Assembly: GCA_045598705.1 (NCBI GenBank)
Contig: JAZLMM010000020.1
Coordinates: forward strand, 1-39,012
DNA from: Scatonaster sp045598705
GTDB lineage: Bacteria > Bacillota > Clostridia > Saccharofermentanales > Saccharofermentanaceae
Reading direction: 5' to 3'
Length of the DNA: 39,012 bases
Of this stretch, positions 31,130 through 39,012 are shown in pieces. Below the pieces are notes generated by a model. It saw only the letters and a program-made list of their open reading frames with translations, was not told the DNA's origin and did not search any database. The position numbers and the translations under genes are program-made. Within the stretch, counting starts at the first letter, position 1. Each line of letters begins with the position of its first letter.

Positions 31130-32917
31130 TCAGACTAGTTTAGCCTTGACCGCTGAAGACACAATCTCCTTTGTCTCAGAAAGGCGCTGACGAGAGGATT
31201 CCTCCGTATTTGCATAGATTCCGAAGTAAATCTTAAGTTTCGGTTCGGTACCGGACGGTCTTGCACATGCCCAATCCAATCCCTTATCGCCGCCCAATTC
31301 ATATAACAGAACATTGGATACAGGCAATTGGATGGGTTCTATTTCGAAGCCATTTTCTGTAAACACATAACGCTTCGATGTCTGATAGTCGCGAACTGCT
31401 TTAACTGGTGCACCTGCGAGCAATTGCTGGGCCTGCTCAAGATTCCGACATGCCTCGAGCTCTGCTCGTAGAGACTTCATGGAGCCTGCAATCTTCTCAA
31501 TACCTTCTTTACCCTCCAGTGTAACCGCCACTGCCTCTTCAAATCCATAGCCGAAACGCTTGTAGATATTCTGAAGTCGATCCAGAAGCGACTGACCACG
31601 CTGTCTAGACTGAGCCAGCATACCTGCAATCAGCATCGCCGCAACGACTGCATCTTTGTCACGAACATCCAATCCAGAAAGATATCCGTAGCTCTCTTCG
31701 AAACCAAACTGGAAATGTTTGTTGCCAAATTCATCATCTAGCTTGATACGTTCACCGATGAACTTGAAACCTGTCAGCACTTCCTGGAGTTCTACACCAT
31801 AGTAATTACAGATTGCACCGGCCAATTTGCTGGATACAATTGTTGTTACGGCAAAAGACCCCTCTGGCAGCGTGCCTGCAGTCTTCTTCGAATCCAGAAT
31901 ATAGTCTAGAAGCATCAGACCGACTTGGTTACCGGTAAACGGTACATAAGTCTCTTTCCCATCTACTACTGTACGAACTGCAATACCAACACGATCACTG
32001 TCTGGATCAGTTCCGATGACGAGATCTGCATCCTCTTTCTTAGCAAGTTCGATTGCCATAGTAAGCGCCGCCGGGTTCTCCGGGTTCGGGACTTCCACTG
32101 TGGGGAAAGCACCGTCTGGCAGTTCCTGTTCCGGTACAACATGCACGTTCTTTAATCCGAGTCGTGCCAGAATGCGGCGAACTGGTTTATTTCCGGAACC
32201 ATGGAGCGGCGTGTAAACGATGGACATATCCTTCTGGGCTTCGATGGCATCGCGGTCAATAACAAGTTTCTCCAGCATATCTGTATATGCTTCATCCACT
32301 TCTTCACCCCAATAAGTAAGAAGGCCCTTCTGTTTCGCCTCTTCCAATGAATCTGACTTGACCGTACGGATATCTTCAATTCCCTCAATGAAACTTAGAA
32401 TCTTGGATGCCGCCTCCGGTGGAACCTGACCACCATCCTCGCCATATACTTTGTATCCGTTATATTTAGACGGGTTGTGGCTGGCCGTGATCATGACACC
32501 AGCGAATGCCTTGTGCCAACGCACTGCATAGGACAGCATCGGAACTGGGCGAAGTTCATCAGAAAGATAGACACGAATGCCCATTGATGTCAGGGTTCGC
32601 GCAGTAATCTCTGCAAATTCCGGTGAGAAATGACGAGAATCATAGGAAATCACGACACCACGCTTCATGGCATCTTCTCCCTCACTTATAATAAATTGTC
32701 CGAGGCCGGTTGAAGCTCTGGCCACCACATACATATTCATTCGGTTGATTCCAGCACCCAGTACTCCACGAAGCCCGGCTGTTCCGAACTCAAGATCACG
32801 GAAAAAACGGTCTTCGATCTCTTTGGGGTCATCTTTGATGGCAAGAAGTTCCTCGCGGGTCTTCTCATCAAAATAAGGATCCTCACTCCATAATTTGTAC
32901 AATTCTGCTACGTTCAT
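31130..32917 (-). CDS. Phosphoglucomutase/phosphomannomutase
   Basis: A 595-residue alpha-D-phosphohexomutase, close to the length of PgcA-type enzymes. The N-terminal LEFGTAGLRGVLGAG is conserved. The phosphoserine is S146 in MITASHNPSKYNGYK. The metal loop is IGTDPDSDRVGIAV. The sugar-binding loop is GFEESYGYLSG, and the phosphate-binding end is ARPSGTEPKLKIYFG. It interconverts glucose 1- and 6-phosphate and probably feeds nucleotide-sugar synthesis for the envelope. Its ATG overlaps the YfhO stop by 4 bases (ATGA), with GGAGG inside the YfhO 3' end, so the two are translationally coupled. Confidence 0.95.
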   Translation of the reverse strand: MNVAELYKLWSEDPYFDEKTREELLAIKDDPKEIEDRFFRDLEFGTAGLRGVLGAGINRMNMYVVARASTGLGQFIISEGEDAMKRGVVISYDSRHFSPEFAEITARTLTSMGIRVYLSDELRPVPMLSYAVRWHKAFAGVMITASHNPSKYNGYKVYGEDGGQVPPEAASKILSFIEGIEDIRTVKSDSLEEAKQKGLLTYWGEEVDEAYTDMLEKLVIDRDAIEAQKDMSIVYTPLHGSGNKPVRRILARLGLKNVHVVPEQELPDGAFPTVEVPNPENPAALTMAIELAKKEDADLVIGTDPDSDRVGIAVRTVVDGKETYVPFTGNQVGLMLLDYILDSKKTAGTLPEGSFAVTTIVSSKLAGAICNYYGVELQEVLTGFKFIGERIKLDDEFGNKHFQFGFEESYGYLSGLDVRDKDAVVAAMLIAGMLAQSRQRGQSLLDRLQNIYKRFGYGFEEAVAVTLEGKEGIEKIAGSMKSLRAELEACRNLEQAQQLLAGAPVKAVRDYQTSKRYVFTENGFEIEPIQLPVSNVLLYELGGDKGLDWACARPSGTEPKLKIYFGIYANTEESSRQRLSETKEIVSSAVKAKLV

Positions 32918-35721
32918 GACTTCTCCTCCTTATTTGTAGTCGCAATATTTGTTGTAGCGGCAGGTTCCGCTTCTTCTATTCTTTCTGCTTCTACCGAAAC
33001 AGTTTTCTTCTTACGTGTTAGCATGATCGATATTGCAACAAAGAGTATCACGCCAACTACACTTGTTGCAACACCCACCTTGAATCCCGGTGGCGTAAAT
33101 CGAAGTTCAATTGTATGGGGACCTGAAGGCATCGGCATACTTAGGAATGCATCTTGATAAGCAACCAGCTCAACCTTCTGACCGTCCACCCAGGCTTCCC
33201 ATCCGTTTTCGAATGGAATCGTCGTAAACAGTAATTGATCTTTATCTGATGAAGTAGTGAACGTAACATGACCATTTTCCACCACAAAATCCTGTACAGT
33301 CTGCACGAGCTTCTCATAATGCGGTGCAAAATTCTCAATGTGACAGTATGCGAAGATTGGTTCATAACAAGCCATTGCATCACTCTTCACACGCAAATCA
33401 ACTGTAATCTTCTCCCCAATGCTATACGACCCAAGCGCCAAAATCTGACTATAATATGAGCTTCCATGTTCACCAATCTGCTCATTGTTGACGTAAATCT
33501 CTGCCTCGGCCTGAAGTGCTGCATACGGCACGAGGAAGTAAAGCGGTGCATCATCTGTGATTGTCAGTTCTGTTCGCAACGTCAAATACGTCTTATCATT
33601 GTTCTTATAGAAGAAGATCAGGTCATCCGACTTGTACGGATATGGTTCCTGATTCAATGAGTTCTCCATTTCTTTAACTACTTTCTCATCTTCCATAGGC
33701 GGCACATCTGAACGTTCACCATTCAGCACCGTCCACTCCGCATTGAACGTATCGTAAATATCGGAAGCATCTAGTCCAGAAAGAGACTGGATCCACTTCT
33801 CCTGGAAAACGAAGTAATCCTTGACTTTCAAGTCTTTCTCCAAAGCATATGCATCAAAATCACCCGCATTGGGTTCAACAAGATAGGCAATGGGTAGGGC
33901 ATATGGATTCTCGTAAAGGAAGTATGAATCGTCTTCTTTTGCTATAAAATTCAGTTCTGACAGTGATTCCTTTCCAGAAACCACATATCTCACGCCAAAC
34001 ATTGCATCTACTGGGTCAATCGTGTTGACATGGTTCACAAAGAAGTAGTTGTAATTGGTGTCATAACCGAACTGCTTCATGAGATGATTGGTCTTCTTGT
34101 TCGCCATGGAAGCAAATGAGCTGAGGCTGTTGGTATTGATATAACTTGGAAGAGTATTGGGTGTGATAAACGTATCCCAAGAATGCTCTAACTCCGTTCT
34201 CGCCCATGTCGACCTATCAATATTCTCCGTTAATGTATCCAGATGATCCAACATGGTTGGATATTGGTCCGCATCATCCGCCATGCCGATAACGTTCGGA
34301 ATATATCGTTGTGTGTTGAAAATAACCATCTCTATAAGGATAACCGCAACGAGGAAGCCTGCCCCAAATCTTCGAAGGTTCGAAATCTGTTCTGGCCAAT
34401 TATTCATGGTCAAACCGTATAGAAGTGCTGCTTCCAAGGTCAAGAACAATATTGTTGCGAAGAAGATATTCCCCTTTTTCGTCATCTCTCCAAAGCTCTG
34501 AGAAATCACGCAGAACCCAATTATCACACCATATGCACAGGCGAAAGTTTTCTTGTCTGCACCATCTATATGCAGGAAAGAATAGAATGCCACCAGAATC
34601 ATCACAAAGGAAAATAGGTATGAGTATCGAAAGTTGAACCAGTTTGGATCATCGAACAGATGCCATGCGCGATTGAGTAGCGGTACCATAAAGGAAAGGA
34701 GAAATGCTATGCTAACACCTGCAATCGCTTTCTTTAATTTCGTAGCAATGGTCTTGTTGAAGAAGAACAACAGAAATAGGAACAGTGCAGAAATACCGCA
34801 GAAAATGTAAGGAAGATTGTTGGACAGATCCGGCACACCATTGGCCATAAACTGATCAATGAATGCACGTAAATTGAACTCTGGGTCCAGAGACATTCCA
34901 GCACTCTTCGTGTAGTCGCCGTTAACAATGGTGTCCAATCCAGCAGGAAGAAGTATCATCGCACTCATCATGGCTGCGACTATTGCAGACAGAATAAACC
35001 ACAACACGGTTTTTCCATTTTTCTTGGCGTCTTCTCCGCTGAATTTGCCCTGATATCCCATCACACAAACCAAATAGAAGAAAGAGAAGATACCTATCAT
35101 GTAAGCCATGTAATATCCGGATACGAATAACAGGAGAAGTATGAGTGTCAGTTTCGGCCATTTCCTACGGTTCTCCATAAACTGGTCAACGAACAAGATT
35201 AATAATGGCAGAAGAGCGATGCCGTCCAACCACATAATGTTGAAGATAAATGTCAAAACGAAGGAACAAAGCGGATACATCAGGCCAAAAACAATGGTCA
35301 TCTTCGACTTGGTCTTGAATTTGCGGTCAAGAAGCCATGTCATGAAAGCGCCACCGAAAGCCAACTTGCAGCAGATCATGATGGTTACAGATTCCTGAAC
35401 ATAATTCTTCGGAAACAGAAGCACAATAATATTCAACGGGCTCGATAAGTAGTAGGCAAAGATTCCCAAAGTATTCTTACCCATTCCTTGTGATTGTGTA
35501 TATAGGAGTGATTCACCGCTTTTTAGGGCATTGCGAAGGCCAACTAAATAGGGGCCATATTGTGCAGCCAAATCTGATGTGAATATATTCTTCGAGCCAA
35601 ACGGCGTTACACCCACATTCGCAAACAGTATGAATGCGGAAAATAGTGTGACAAAAAATGCAATGAGTGGCCGAAAATCGAGTATTCTCGTGTTTTTCTC
35701 TAGCGATGCCTTCTCAATCAT
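32914..35721 (-). CDS. YfhO family membrane protein
   Basis: A 935-residue polytopic membrane protein with about a dozen helices in the first 500 residues and a large extracytoplasmic C-terminal part that ends in one more helix (about 890-912). Family features are SDLAAQYGPYLVGLRNAL, GESLLYTQSQGMGKNTLG and YYLSSPLNIIVLLFP near the start, and FENGWEAWVDG followed by PSGPHTIELRFTPPGFK near the end. In other Firmicutes YfhO-type proteins glycosylate lipoteichoic acid using polyprenyl-phosphate sugars. The longest frame begins at 35796, but ATG 35721 has GGAGG five bases upstream. A GtrB-type glycosyltransferase that could make its donor is divergently placed next door. Confidence 0.92.
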   Translation of the reverse strand: MIEKASLEKNTRILDFRPLIAFFVTLFSAFILFANVGVTPFGSKNIFTSDLAAQYGPYLVGLRNALKSGESLLYTQSQGMGKNTLGIFAYYLSSPLNIIVLLFPKNYVQESVTIMICCKLAFGGAFMTWLLDRKFKTKSKMTIVFGLMYPLCSFVLTFIFNIMWLDGIALLPLLILFVDQFMENRRKWPKLTLILLLLFVSGYYMAYMIGIFSFFYLVCVMGYQGKFSGEDAKKNGKTVLWFILSAIVAAMMSAMILLPAGLDTIVNGDYTKSAGMSLDPEFNLRAFIDQFMANGVPDLSNNLPYIFCGISALFLFLLFFFNKTIATKLKKAIAGVSIAFLLSFMVPLLNRAWHLFDDPNWFNFRYSYLFSFVMILVAFYSFLHIDGADKKTFACAYGVIIGFCVISQSFGEMTKKGNIFFATILFLTLEAALLYGLTMNNWPEQISNLRRFGAGFLVAVILIEMVIFNTQRYIPNVIGMADDADQYPTMLDHLDTLTENIDRSTWARTELEHSWDTFITPNTLPSYINTNSLSSFASMANKKTNHLMKQFGYDTNYNYFFVNHVNTIDPVDAMFGVRYVVSGKESLSELNFIAKEDDSYFLYENPYALPIAYLVEPNAGDFDAYALEKDLKVKDYFVFQEKWIQSLSGLDASDIYDTFNAEWTVLNGERSDVPPMEDEKVVKEMENSLNQEPYPYKSDDLIFFYKNNDKTYLTLRTELTITDDAPLYFLVPYAALQAEAEIYVNNEQIGEHGSSYYSQILALGSYSIGEKITVDLRVKSDAMACYEPIFAYCHIENFAPHYEKLVQTVQDFVVENGHVTFTTSSDKDQLLFTTIPFENGWEAWVDGQKVELVAYQDAFLSMPMPSGPHTIELRFTPPGFKVGVATSVVGVILFVAISIMLTRKKKTVSVEAERIEEAEPAATTNIATTNKEEKS

Positions 35722-35755
35722 GTGAACCTCCGATTGCACACAGAATTTCATTAGT

Positions 35756-35783
35756 ATCATATCACATCTAAACCTGTTTCCAA
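35756..35783 (-). promoter_or_regulatory. Promoter of the YfhO-phosphohexomutase operon
   Basis: On the minus strand TTGGAA (35778-35783), a 16-base spacer and TATGAT (35756-35761), with TGA before the -10 (extended). Confidence 0.75.
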
Positions 35784-35791
35784 AAGGTTTA
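35769..35791. promoter_or_regulatory. Inverted repeat over the -35 box in the divergent intergenic region
   Basis: TAAACCT (35769-35775) and AGGTTTA (35785-35791) are perfect inverted repeats nine bases apart. They bracket the -35 box of the YfhO promoter and face the glycosyltransferase gene on the other side. Confidence 0.45.
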
Positions 35792-35814
35792 CACATGCAA
35801 GTAGCGACTTTACA

Positions 35815-35836
35815 GTTTCATGTAGTATACTGAAAC
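35815..35836 (+). promoter_or_regulatory. Putative -10 region of the glycosyltransferase gene within a dyad
   Basis: TATACT (35826-35831) is a fair -10 box 36 bases before the ATG, without a good -35. It is enclosed by GTTTCA (35815-35820) and TGAAAC (35831-35836), a perfect 6-bp inverted repeat. Confidence 0.4.
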
Positions 35837-35866
35837 CACAAAGAACATACAATAAGAGGTTCATTT

Positions 35867-36817
35867 ATGCTAATTAGTCTGACCGTGCCCTGCTATAACG
35901 AAGAAGAAGCTCTTCCATTTCTTTATGAAGCGCTCTGCAAGGTCATGAGCGACTGTTCTCAGTATGATTACGAATTAATCCTCGTCAATGACGGAAGTAA
36001 TGACAAGACCCTGAAAGTCATGAAGGATCTGGCCGCCAAAGATGATCGGATTCACTATATCTCCTTCTCTCGCAATTTCGGCAAAGAAGCAGCCATGTTC
36101 GCAGGGATTTCTGCTGCGAAAGGAGATTGGATCGGCATTTTGGATGCAGATATGCAAGACCCACCGTCCCTTCTTCCAGAGATGTTTCAGTCTCTTGAAA
36201 GTGGTGAGACGGATATTGTTGCGACACGCCGTGTCTCCCGTAAAGGTGAACCACCGATTCGAAGTTTCTTTGCACGCCGATTCTATCATCTAATCAATCG
36301 TCATACCGATGTTGAGATCGTCGATGGTGCGAGAGATTTCCGCGTTATGACTCGTCCAGTTGTCGATGCAATTCTCTCGTTGCCGGAATGTCAGCGTTTC
36401 AGCAAAGGTATTTTTGCCTGGGTCGGATTCCGCACCAAATGGCTGGAATATGAGAATGTTGAGCGTGTCGCAGGTGAGACGAAGTGGTCCTTCTGGAAAT
36501 TGTTCCTCTATGCAATCGAAGGTATCGTCTCCTTTACAACTGCCCCGCTAAAAATCGCCACTTATGTCGGTCTTTTCACATCTTTCGGTGCTTTTGTCTA
36601 CTTGCTCTACTACTTCATCCATGCTATTATCAACCGCATTTGGGATAAGGTCGCCGGTTATCCGTCCCTTCTCTCTTTCATGCTTTTCTTGGGTGGCATG
36701 ATTCTTATGGCACTCGGCATTATCGGTGAGTACCTTGCTAAGACCTATCTTGAGGTCAAGAATCGTCCACTTTACATCATTGCAGAAGAGAATAAGAAAG
36801 ATACTACGAAAGATTGA
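35867..36817 (+). CDS. GtrB-type polyprenyl-phosphate glycosyltransferase
   Basis: A 316-residue family 2 glycosyltransferase with the GT-A fold and two C-terminal membrane helices (about 230-255 and 268-292). Donor- and metal-binding residues are in LVNDGSNDKT (D42), the DAD motif at 93-95, and MQDPP (D98). Further signatures are SFSRNFGKEAAMFAG, DGARDFRVM and ETKWSFWKLFLYAI. The family moves a sugar from a nucleotide sugar to undecaprenyl or dolichyl phosphate on the cytoplasmic face. The lipid-linked sugar is then used outside by GT-C type enzymes such as YfhO, the divergent neighbour, so a shared pathway is a reasonable inference. The ribosome-binding site is AAGAGG. Confidence 0.93.
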   Translation: MLISLTVPCYNEEEALPFLYEALCKVMSDCSQYDYELILVNDGSNDKTLKVMKDLAAKDDRIHYISFSRNFGKEAAMFAGISAAKGDWIGILDADMQDPPSLLPEMFQSLESGETDIVATRRVSRKGEPPIRSFFARRFYHLINRHTDVEIVDGARDFRVMTRPVVDAILSLPECQRFSKGIFAWVGFRTKWLEYENVERVAGETKWSFWKLFLYAIEGIVSFTTAPLKIATYVGLFTSFGAFVYLLYYFIHAIINRIWDKVAGYPSLLSFMLFLGGMILMALGIIGEYLAKTYLEVKNRPLYIIAEENKKDTTKD

Positions 36818-36876
36818 AAAAATCCCGATGCATACCTTGGGTCTATTCCCTTAAGGTCCACATCGGGATATTTTGT
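36818..36876. terminator. Bidirectional terminator between convergent genes
   Basis: ATCCCGATG (36822-36830) pairs perfectly with CATCGGGAT (36861-36869), and inside the loop ACCTT/AAGGT and GGG/CCC can also pair. The minus strand runs into TTTTTTC, which is strong for the cyclophilin gene. The plus strand has ATTTTG, which is weaker, for the glycosyltransferase. Confidence 0.88.
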
Positions 36877-36895
36877 GTTTGAATGAATGTTTCGA

Positions 36896-37381
36896 TTACT
36901 TCTCGATGGTCACTTTCTTCATCTTCTGTTCAGTCAACGGGCGATCACCACGATCTGTCGGCGTTGAAGCAATCTGATCTACCACTTCGATTCCTTCGAT
37001 AATACGACCGAAAGCTGCATAGTTGCCATCGAGGAACGGTCCGTCTTCATGCATGATGAAGAACTGAGATCCTGCAGAGTTCGGATCTCCCGCACGTGCC
37101 ATGGACAGTACGCCACGCTCGTGAGACAGGTCGTTCGGTACACCATTTGCACGGAATTCACCCTTGATGTGATGACCCGGGCCACCCATACCGGTACCTG
37201 TCGGGTCACCGCCCTGAATCATGAATCCGGAGATGACGCGGTGGAAGATGAGTCCATCGTAGAAGCCTTTCTCGGCAAGATCAATGAAGTTCTGCACACT
37301 GATCGGTGCTACGTCCGGATAGAGCTCCAACTTCATGATGCCGCCTTTTTCCATTTCAATCGTCACAATTGGATTTGCCAT
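36896..37381 (-). CDS. Cyclophilin-type peptidyl-prolyl cis-trans isomerase
   Basis: A 161-residue cytoplasmic cyclophilin with no signal peptide. Active-site residues lie in the conserved FHRVISGFMIQGGDPTGTG, SMARAGDPNSAGSQFFI and YAAFGRIIEGIEVVD. It speeds proline isomerisation in protein folding. An AAGGAG stands about 11 bases before the ATG, a little far. It has its own promoter (37419-37447), located between truA and this gene. Confidence 0.95.
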   Translation of the reverse strand: MANPIVTIEMEKGGIMKLELYPDVAPISVQNFIDLAEKGFYDGLIFHRVISGFMIQGGDPTGTGMGGPGHHIKGEFRANGVPNDLSHERGVLSMARAGDPNSAGSQFFIMHEDGPFLDGNYAAFGRIIEGIEVVDQIASTPTDRGDRPLTEQKMKKVTIEK

Positions 37382-37418
37382 ATATGTTTACGCTCCTTGT
37401 TTTAGAATCACTCATTTG

Positions 37419-37447
37419 ATAGTACGGGAAAAGCACTTGTTTTGCAA
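37419..37447 (-). promoter_or_regulatory. Promoter of the cyclophilin gene
   Basis: On the minus strand TTGCAA (37442-37447), a 17-base spacer and TACTAT (37419-37424). It starts four bases past the truA stop. A short stem, ACTTG-CAAAA-CAAGT followed by GCTTTT, overlaps it and may end truA transcripts weakly. Confidence 0.75.
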
Positions 37448-37450
37448 GTT

Positions 37451-38251
37451 CTACCAGGAAAGATCGTCGTAGAACACTTTCTCTAGCGTCAAGCCCTTGG
37501 CCGGCATGGTTTTTCCCGCTTCTTTACGTGCCCCTTCACCTGTAAGCAAAGACTCGATTTCTTTGCGGGACATCCTGCCCTGCCCCACATATACCAGTGT
37601 CCCCGCCATGATGCGGACCATGTTATAGAGGAACGATTCCCCGATTACATGGATCTCCACTTGATTGGAATCGTCCTGCGCTCGCTGCACGTAGACATCT
37701 TTCATAGTACGGATCGGCGTGATATCCGGTCCTCCCTGAGAACGGAAAGCAGAGAAATCATGTGTTCCGACGAATGCCTGTGCCGCGTCGTTCATCGCCT
37801 CCACATCGAGTATACCTGGGACAAAAGCCTCGTTTCTTCGACCGATTGCAGAGGGCACTTTGGCATTTCGAACGCGGTAACAGTAATGCTTACCGCGGCT
37901 ATTGAAACGTGCGTGGAATGATTCCGGCACCTCTTGGGCCGCAAGCACCACGAGGTCTTCCTCTAACACGGCATTGAGCGCGAGTGGGATCTTCTCCTCT
38001 GGAATTCGGAACGGAACATCCACATGCGACACATGTCCTCTGGCGTGTACGCCGGAATCCGTCCGACTACATCCATATATACGACAGAAGCGCCCGTACA
38101 CCTTCTCCACTGCTTCTTCCAGTGTCTGCTGTACGGAGCGCCCGTTATCTTGTCTTTGGAAACCGACGAAATCAGTCCCATCATATTCAGTGAGCAAAGC
38201 TAGGCGGATACTATTATCCGCAGTATTTCCAACTTCCTCACTCATATTCAT
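37451..38251 (-). CDS. truA: tRNA pseudouridine(38-40) synthase TruA
   Basis: A 266-residue enzyme that makes pseudouridine at positions 38-40 of the tRNA anticodon arm. The catalytic Asp is D65 in GCSRTDSGVHARGHVSHVD. EYDGTDFVGFQRQ, FHARFNSRGKHYCYRV, HDFSAFRSQGG and FLYNMVRIMAGTLVYVG are all present. The ATG overlaps the stop of the ROK kinase by one base (TGATG). A second ATG six bases further (38245) has the better spacing to AGGG and may be the real start. Confidence 0.95.
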   Translation of the reverse strand: MNMSEEVGNTADNSIRLALLTEYDGTDFVGFQRQDNGRSVQQTLEEAVEKVYGRFCRIYGCSRTDSGVHARGHVSHVDVPFRIPEEKIPLALNAVLEEDLVVLAAQEVPESFHARFNSRGKHYCYRVRNAKVPSAIGRRNEAFVPGILDVEAMNDAAQAFVGTHDFSAFRSQGGPDITPIRTMKDVYVQRAQDDSNQVEIHVIGESFLYNMVRIMAGTLVYVGQGRMSRKEIESLLTGEGARKEAGKTMPAKGLTLEKVFYDDLSW

Positions 38252-39012
38252 CAGCCCTGAATCTTATCATCAAAGCAAGCCTTACCCATCATAGCCGCAC
38301 CGACGATGCCTGCATCGTTGCCCATCTTGGCCACGCGGATCTCCGTCTTTCTGACACCAGGTCCGAAGAACGGCTTGCTCATTGTCTTCTCTCGAAGCGG
38401 AACCATCAGTGAATCACCTTCGTTGCAGACGCCGCCGCCGATCAACAGGACCTCCGGCATAAAGGTATTGATTACATTCGCCAGACCTTCCGACAGATAC
38501 TCGATATAGGAATCGACCACTTGGGCTGCCACTTCATCACCATTCTTCATGGCGTCGAAAGCTATACGAGCGTTGGATTCGCCATCATTTGCTTCAATCA
38601 TTGCCCCCATGGAAGAATCTGGATTCTCTTTTGCCGCATCGCGAGTCATGCTGGCCAGCGCAGAAGCAGAAGCGTAGGCTTCGAAGCAGCCCTTACGACC
38701 GCAGGAACACTGACGACCGCCAGCAACCATGACGGTGTGACCGAATTCAGAACCAGCCTGGTTAAATCCGGAGAAAATACGGTTGCCGATGATGACACCG
38801 CATCCGATTCCTGTACCGATGGTGATCGTCACAGAATCCGCTACATCAGCCGCAGCGCCGGAGACACTCTCCGCCATGGCCGCGCAGTTTGCGTCATTAT
38901 CGATATATACAGGAAGATCGATCACTTCACGGATGATGCTTCTCATTGGTGCATTTCTGAAAGGAAGATTGGTGGCATATACGAGCGTACCTGCTGCATT
39001 ATCCGGTGTTCC
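38251..39012 (-). CDS. ROK-family glucokinase, partial (5' end cut by window edge)
   Basis: The last 253 residues of a ROK sugar kinase. The open frame continues without a stop to the window edge; the residues before the internal Met at 38946 (GTPDNAAGTLVYATNLPFRN) are typical of ROK kinases, so that Met is not the start. Catalytic and substrate residues lie in VYIDNDANCAAMAE, the ATP-binding stretch in ITIGTGIGCGVIIG, and EFGHTVM follows. The zinc motif CSCGRKGCFEAYAS is complete. LLIGGGVCNEG and GAAMMGKACF close the fold. It should phosphorylate glucose or a close relative and feeds glycolysis. It is co-transcribed with truA. Confidence 0.95.
   Translation of the reverse strand, partial: GTPDNAAGTLVYATNLPFRNAPMRSIIREVIDLPVYIDNDANCAAMAESVSGAAADVADSVTITIGTGIGCGVIIGNRIFSGFNQAGSEFGHTVMVAGGRQCSCGRKGCFEAYASASALASMTRDAAKENPDSSMGAMIEANDGESNARIAFDAMKNGDEVAAQVVDSYIEYLSEGLANVINTFMPEVLLIGGGVCNEGDSLMVPLREKTMSKPFFGPGVRKTEIRVAKMGNDAGIVGAAMMGKACFDDKIQG

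Overview
The window looks like chromosome from an anaerobic, Gram-positive, fermentative bacterium of the class Clostridia. The support is a complete rnfCDGEAB operon, a single-chain pyruvate:ferredoxin oxidoreductase, a DnaD/DnaC-type replication gene pair, VanW and YfhO family cell-envelope proteins, a zinc-type ribosomal protein L28, and strong AGGAGG ribosome-binding sites with canonical sigma-A promoters. I see no rRNA, tRNA, CRISPR array, insertion sequence or prophage. Genus cannot be fixed from this sequence alone.

Layout. Positions 1-922 (minus): a divergent PAP2-family membrane protein overlapping an XRE regulator that runs off the left edge. 1262-5535 (minus): a nudix-like protein, a YigZ/IMPACT protein, a sensor-GGDEF diguanylate cyclase and the 23S rRNA methyltransferase RlmD. 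5652-7255 (plus): a promoter with a perfect dyad, a membrane-anchored DUF4015-type glycoside hydrolase and a strong terminator. 7425-12614 (plus): the Rnf complex. 12668-13016: L28 as its own transcription unit. 13108-17430 (plus): a GNAT-aldo/keto reductase fusion, then TrkA-TrkH potassium uptake. 17515-18350 (plus): two small unknown genes, the first apparently starting at ACG. 18430-21888 (minus): DnaD-like protein, DnaC-like helicase loader and a membrane protein with SH3b domains and a catalytically dead NlpC/P60-like domain. 22067-25585 (minus): pyruvate:ferredoxin oxidoreductase. 25865-30033 (minus): a small lipoprotein, phosphoglycerate mutase GpmI and a VanW protein. 30284-31078 (plus): a HAD phosphatase. 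31130-35721 (minus): phosphohexomutase and YfhO. 35867-36817 (plus): a polyprenyl-phosphate glycosyltransferase. 36896-39012 (minus): cyclophilin, TruA and a ROK glucokinase that runs off the right edge.

How the genes fit together. Sugar enters central metabolism through the ROK kinase and the phosphohexomutase, passes GpmI, and reaches pyruvate:ferredoxin oxidoreductase. The reduced ferredoxin can be oxidised by Rnf, which builds an ion gradient that may also support Trk potassium uptake. The YfhO protein, the glycosyltransferase, VanW and the DUF4015 protein belong to envelope biogenesis.

Most of the window is ordinary housekeeping. I did not find a convincing new multi-gene system. The most unusual points are the ACG start behind a perfect Shine-Dalgarno sequence, the five-cysteine tail on RnfE, the GNAT-AKR fusion, the dead NlpC/P60 domain co-transcribed with replication-initiation genes, and several unexplained dyads and leader hairpins. 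Several gene starts were moved from the longest open frame to the start with a proper ribosome-binding site; the reasons are given in each entry.
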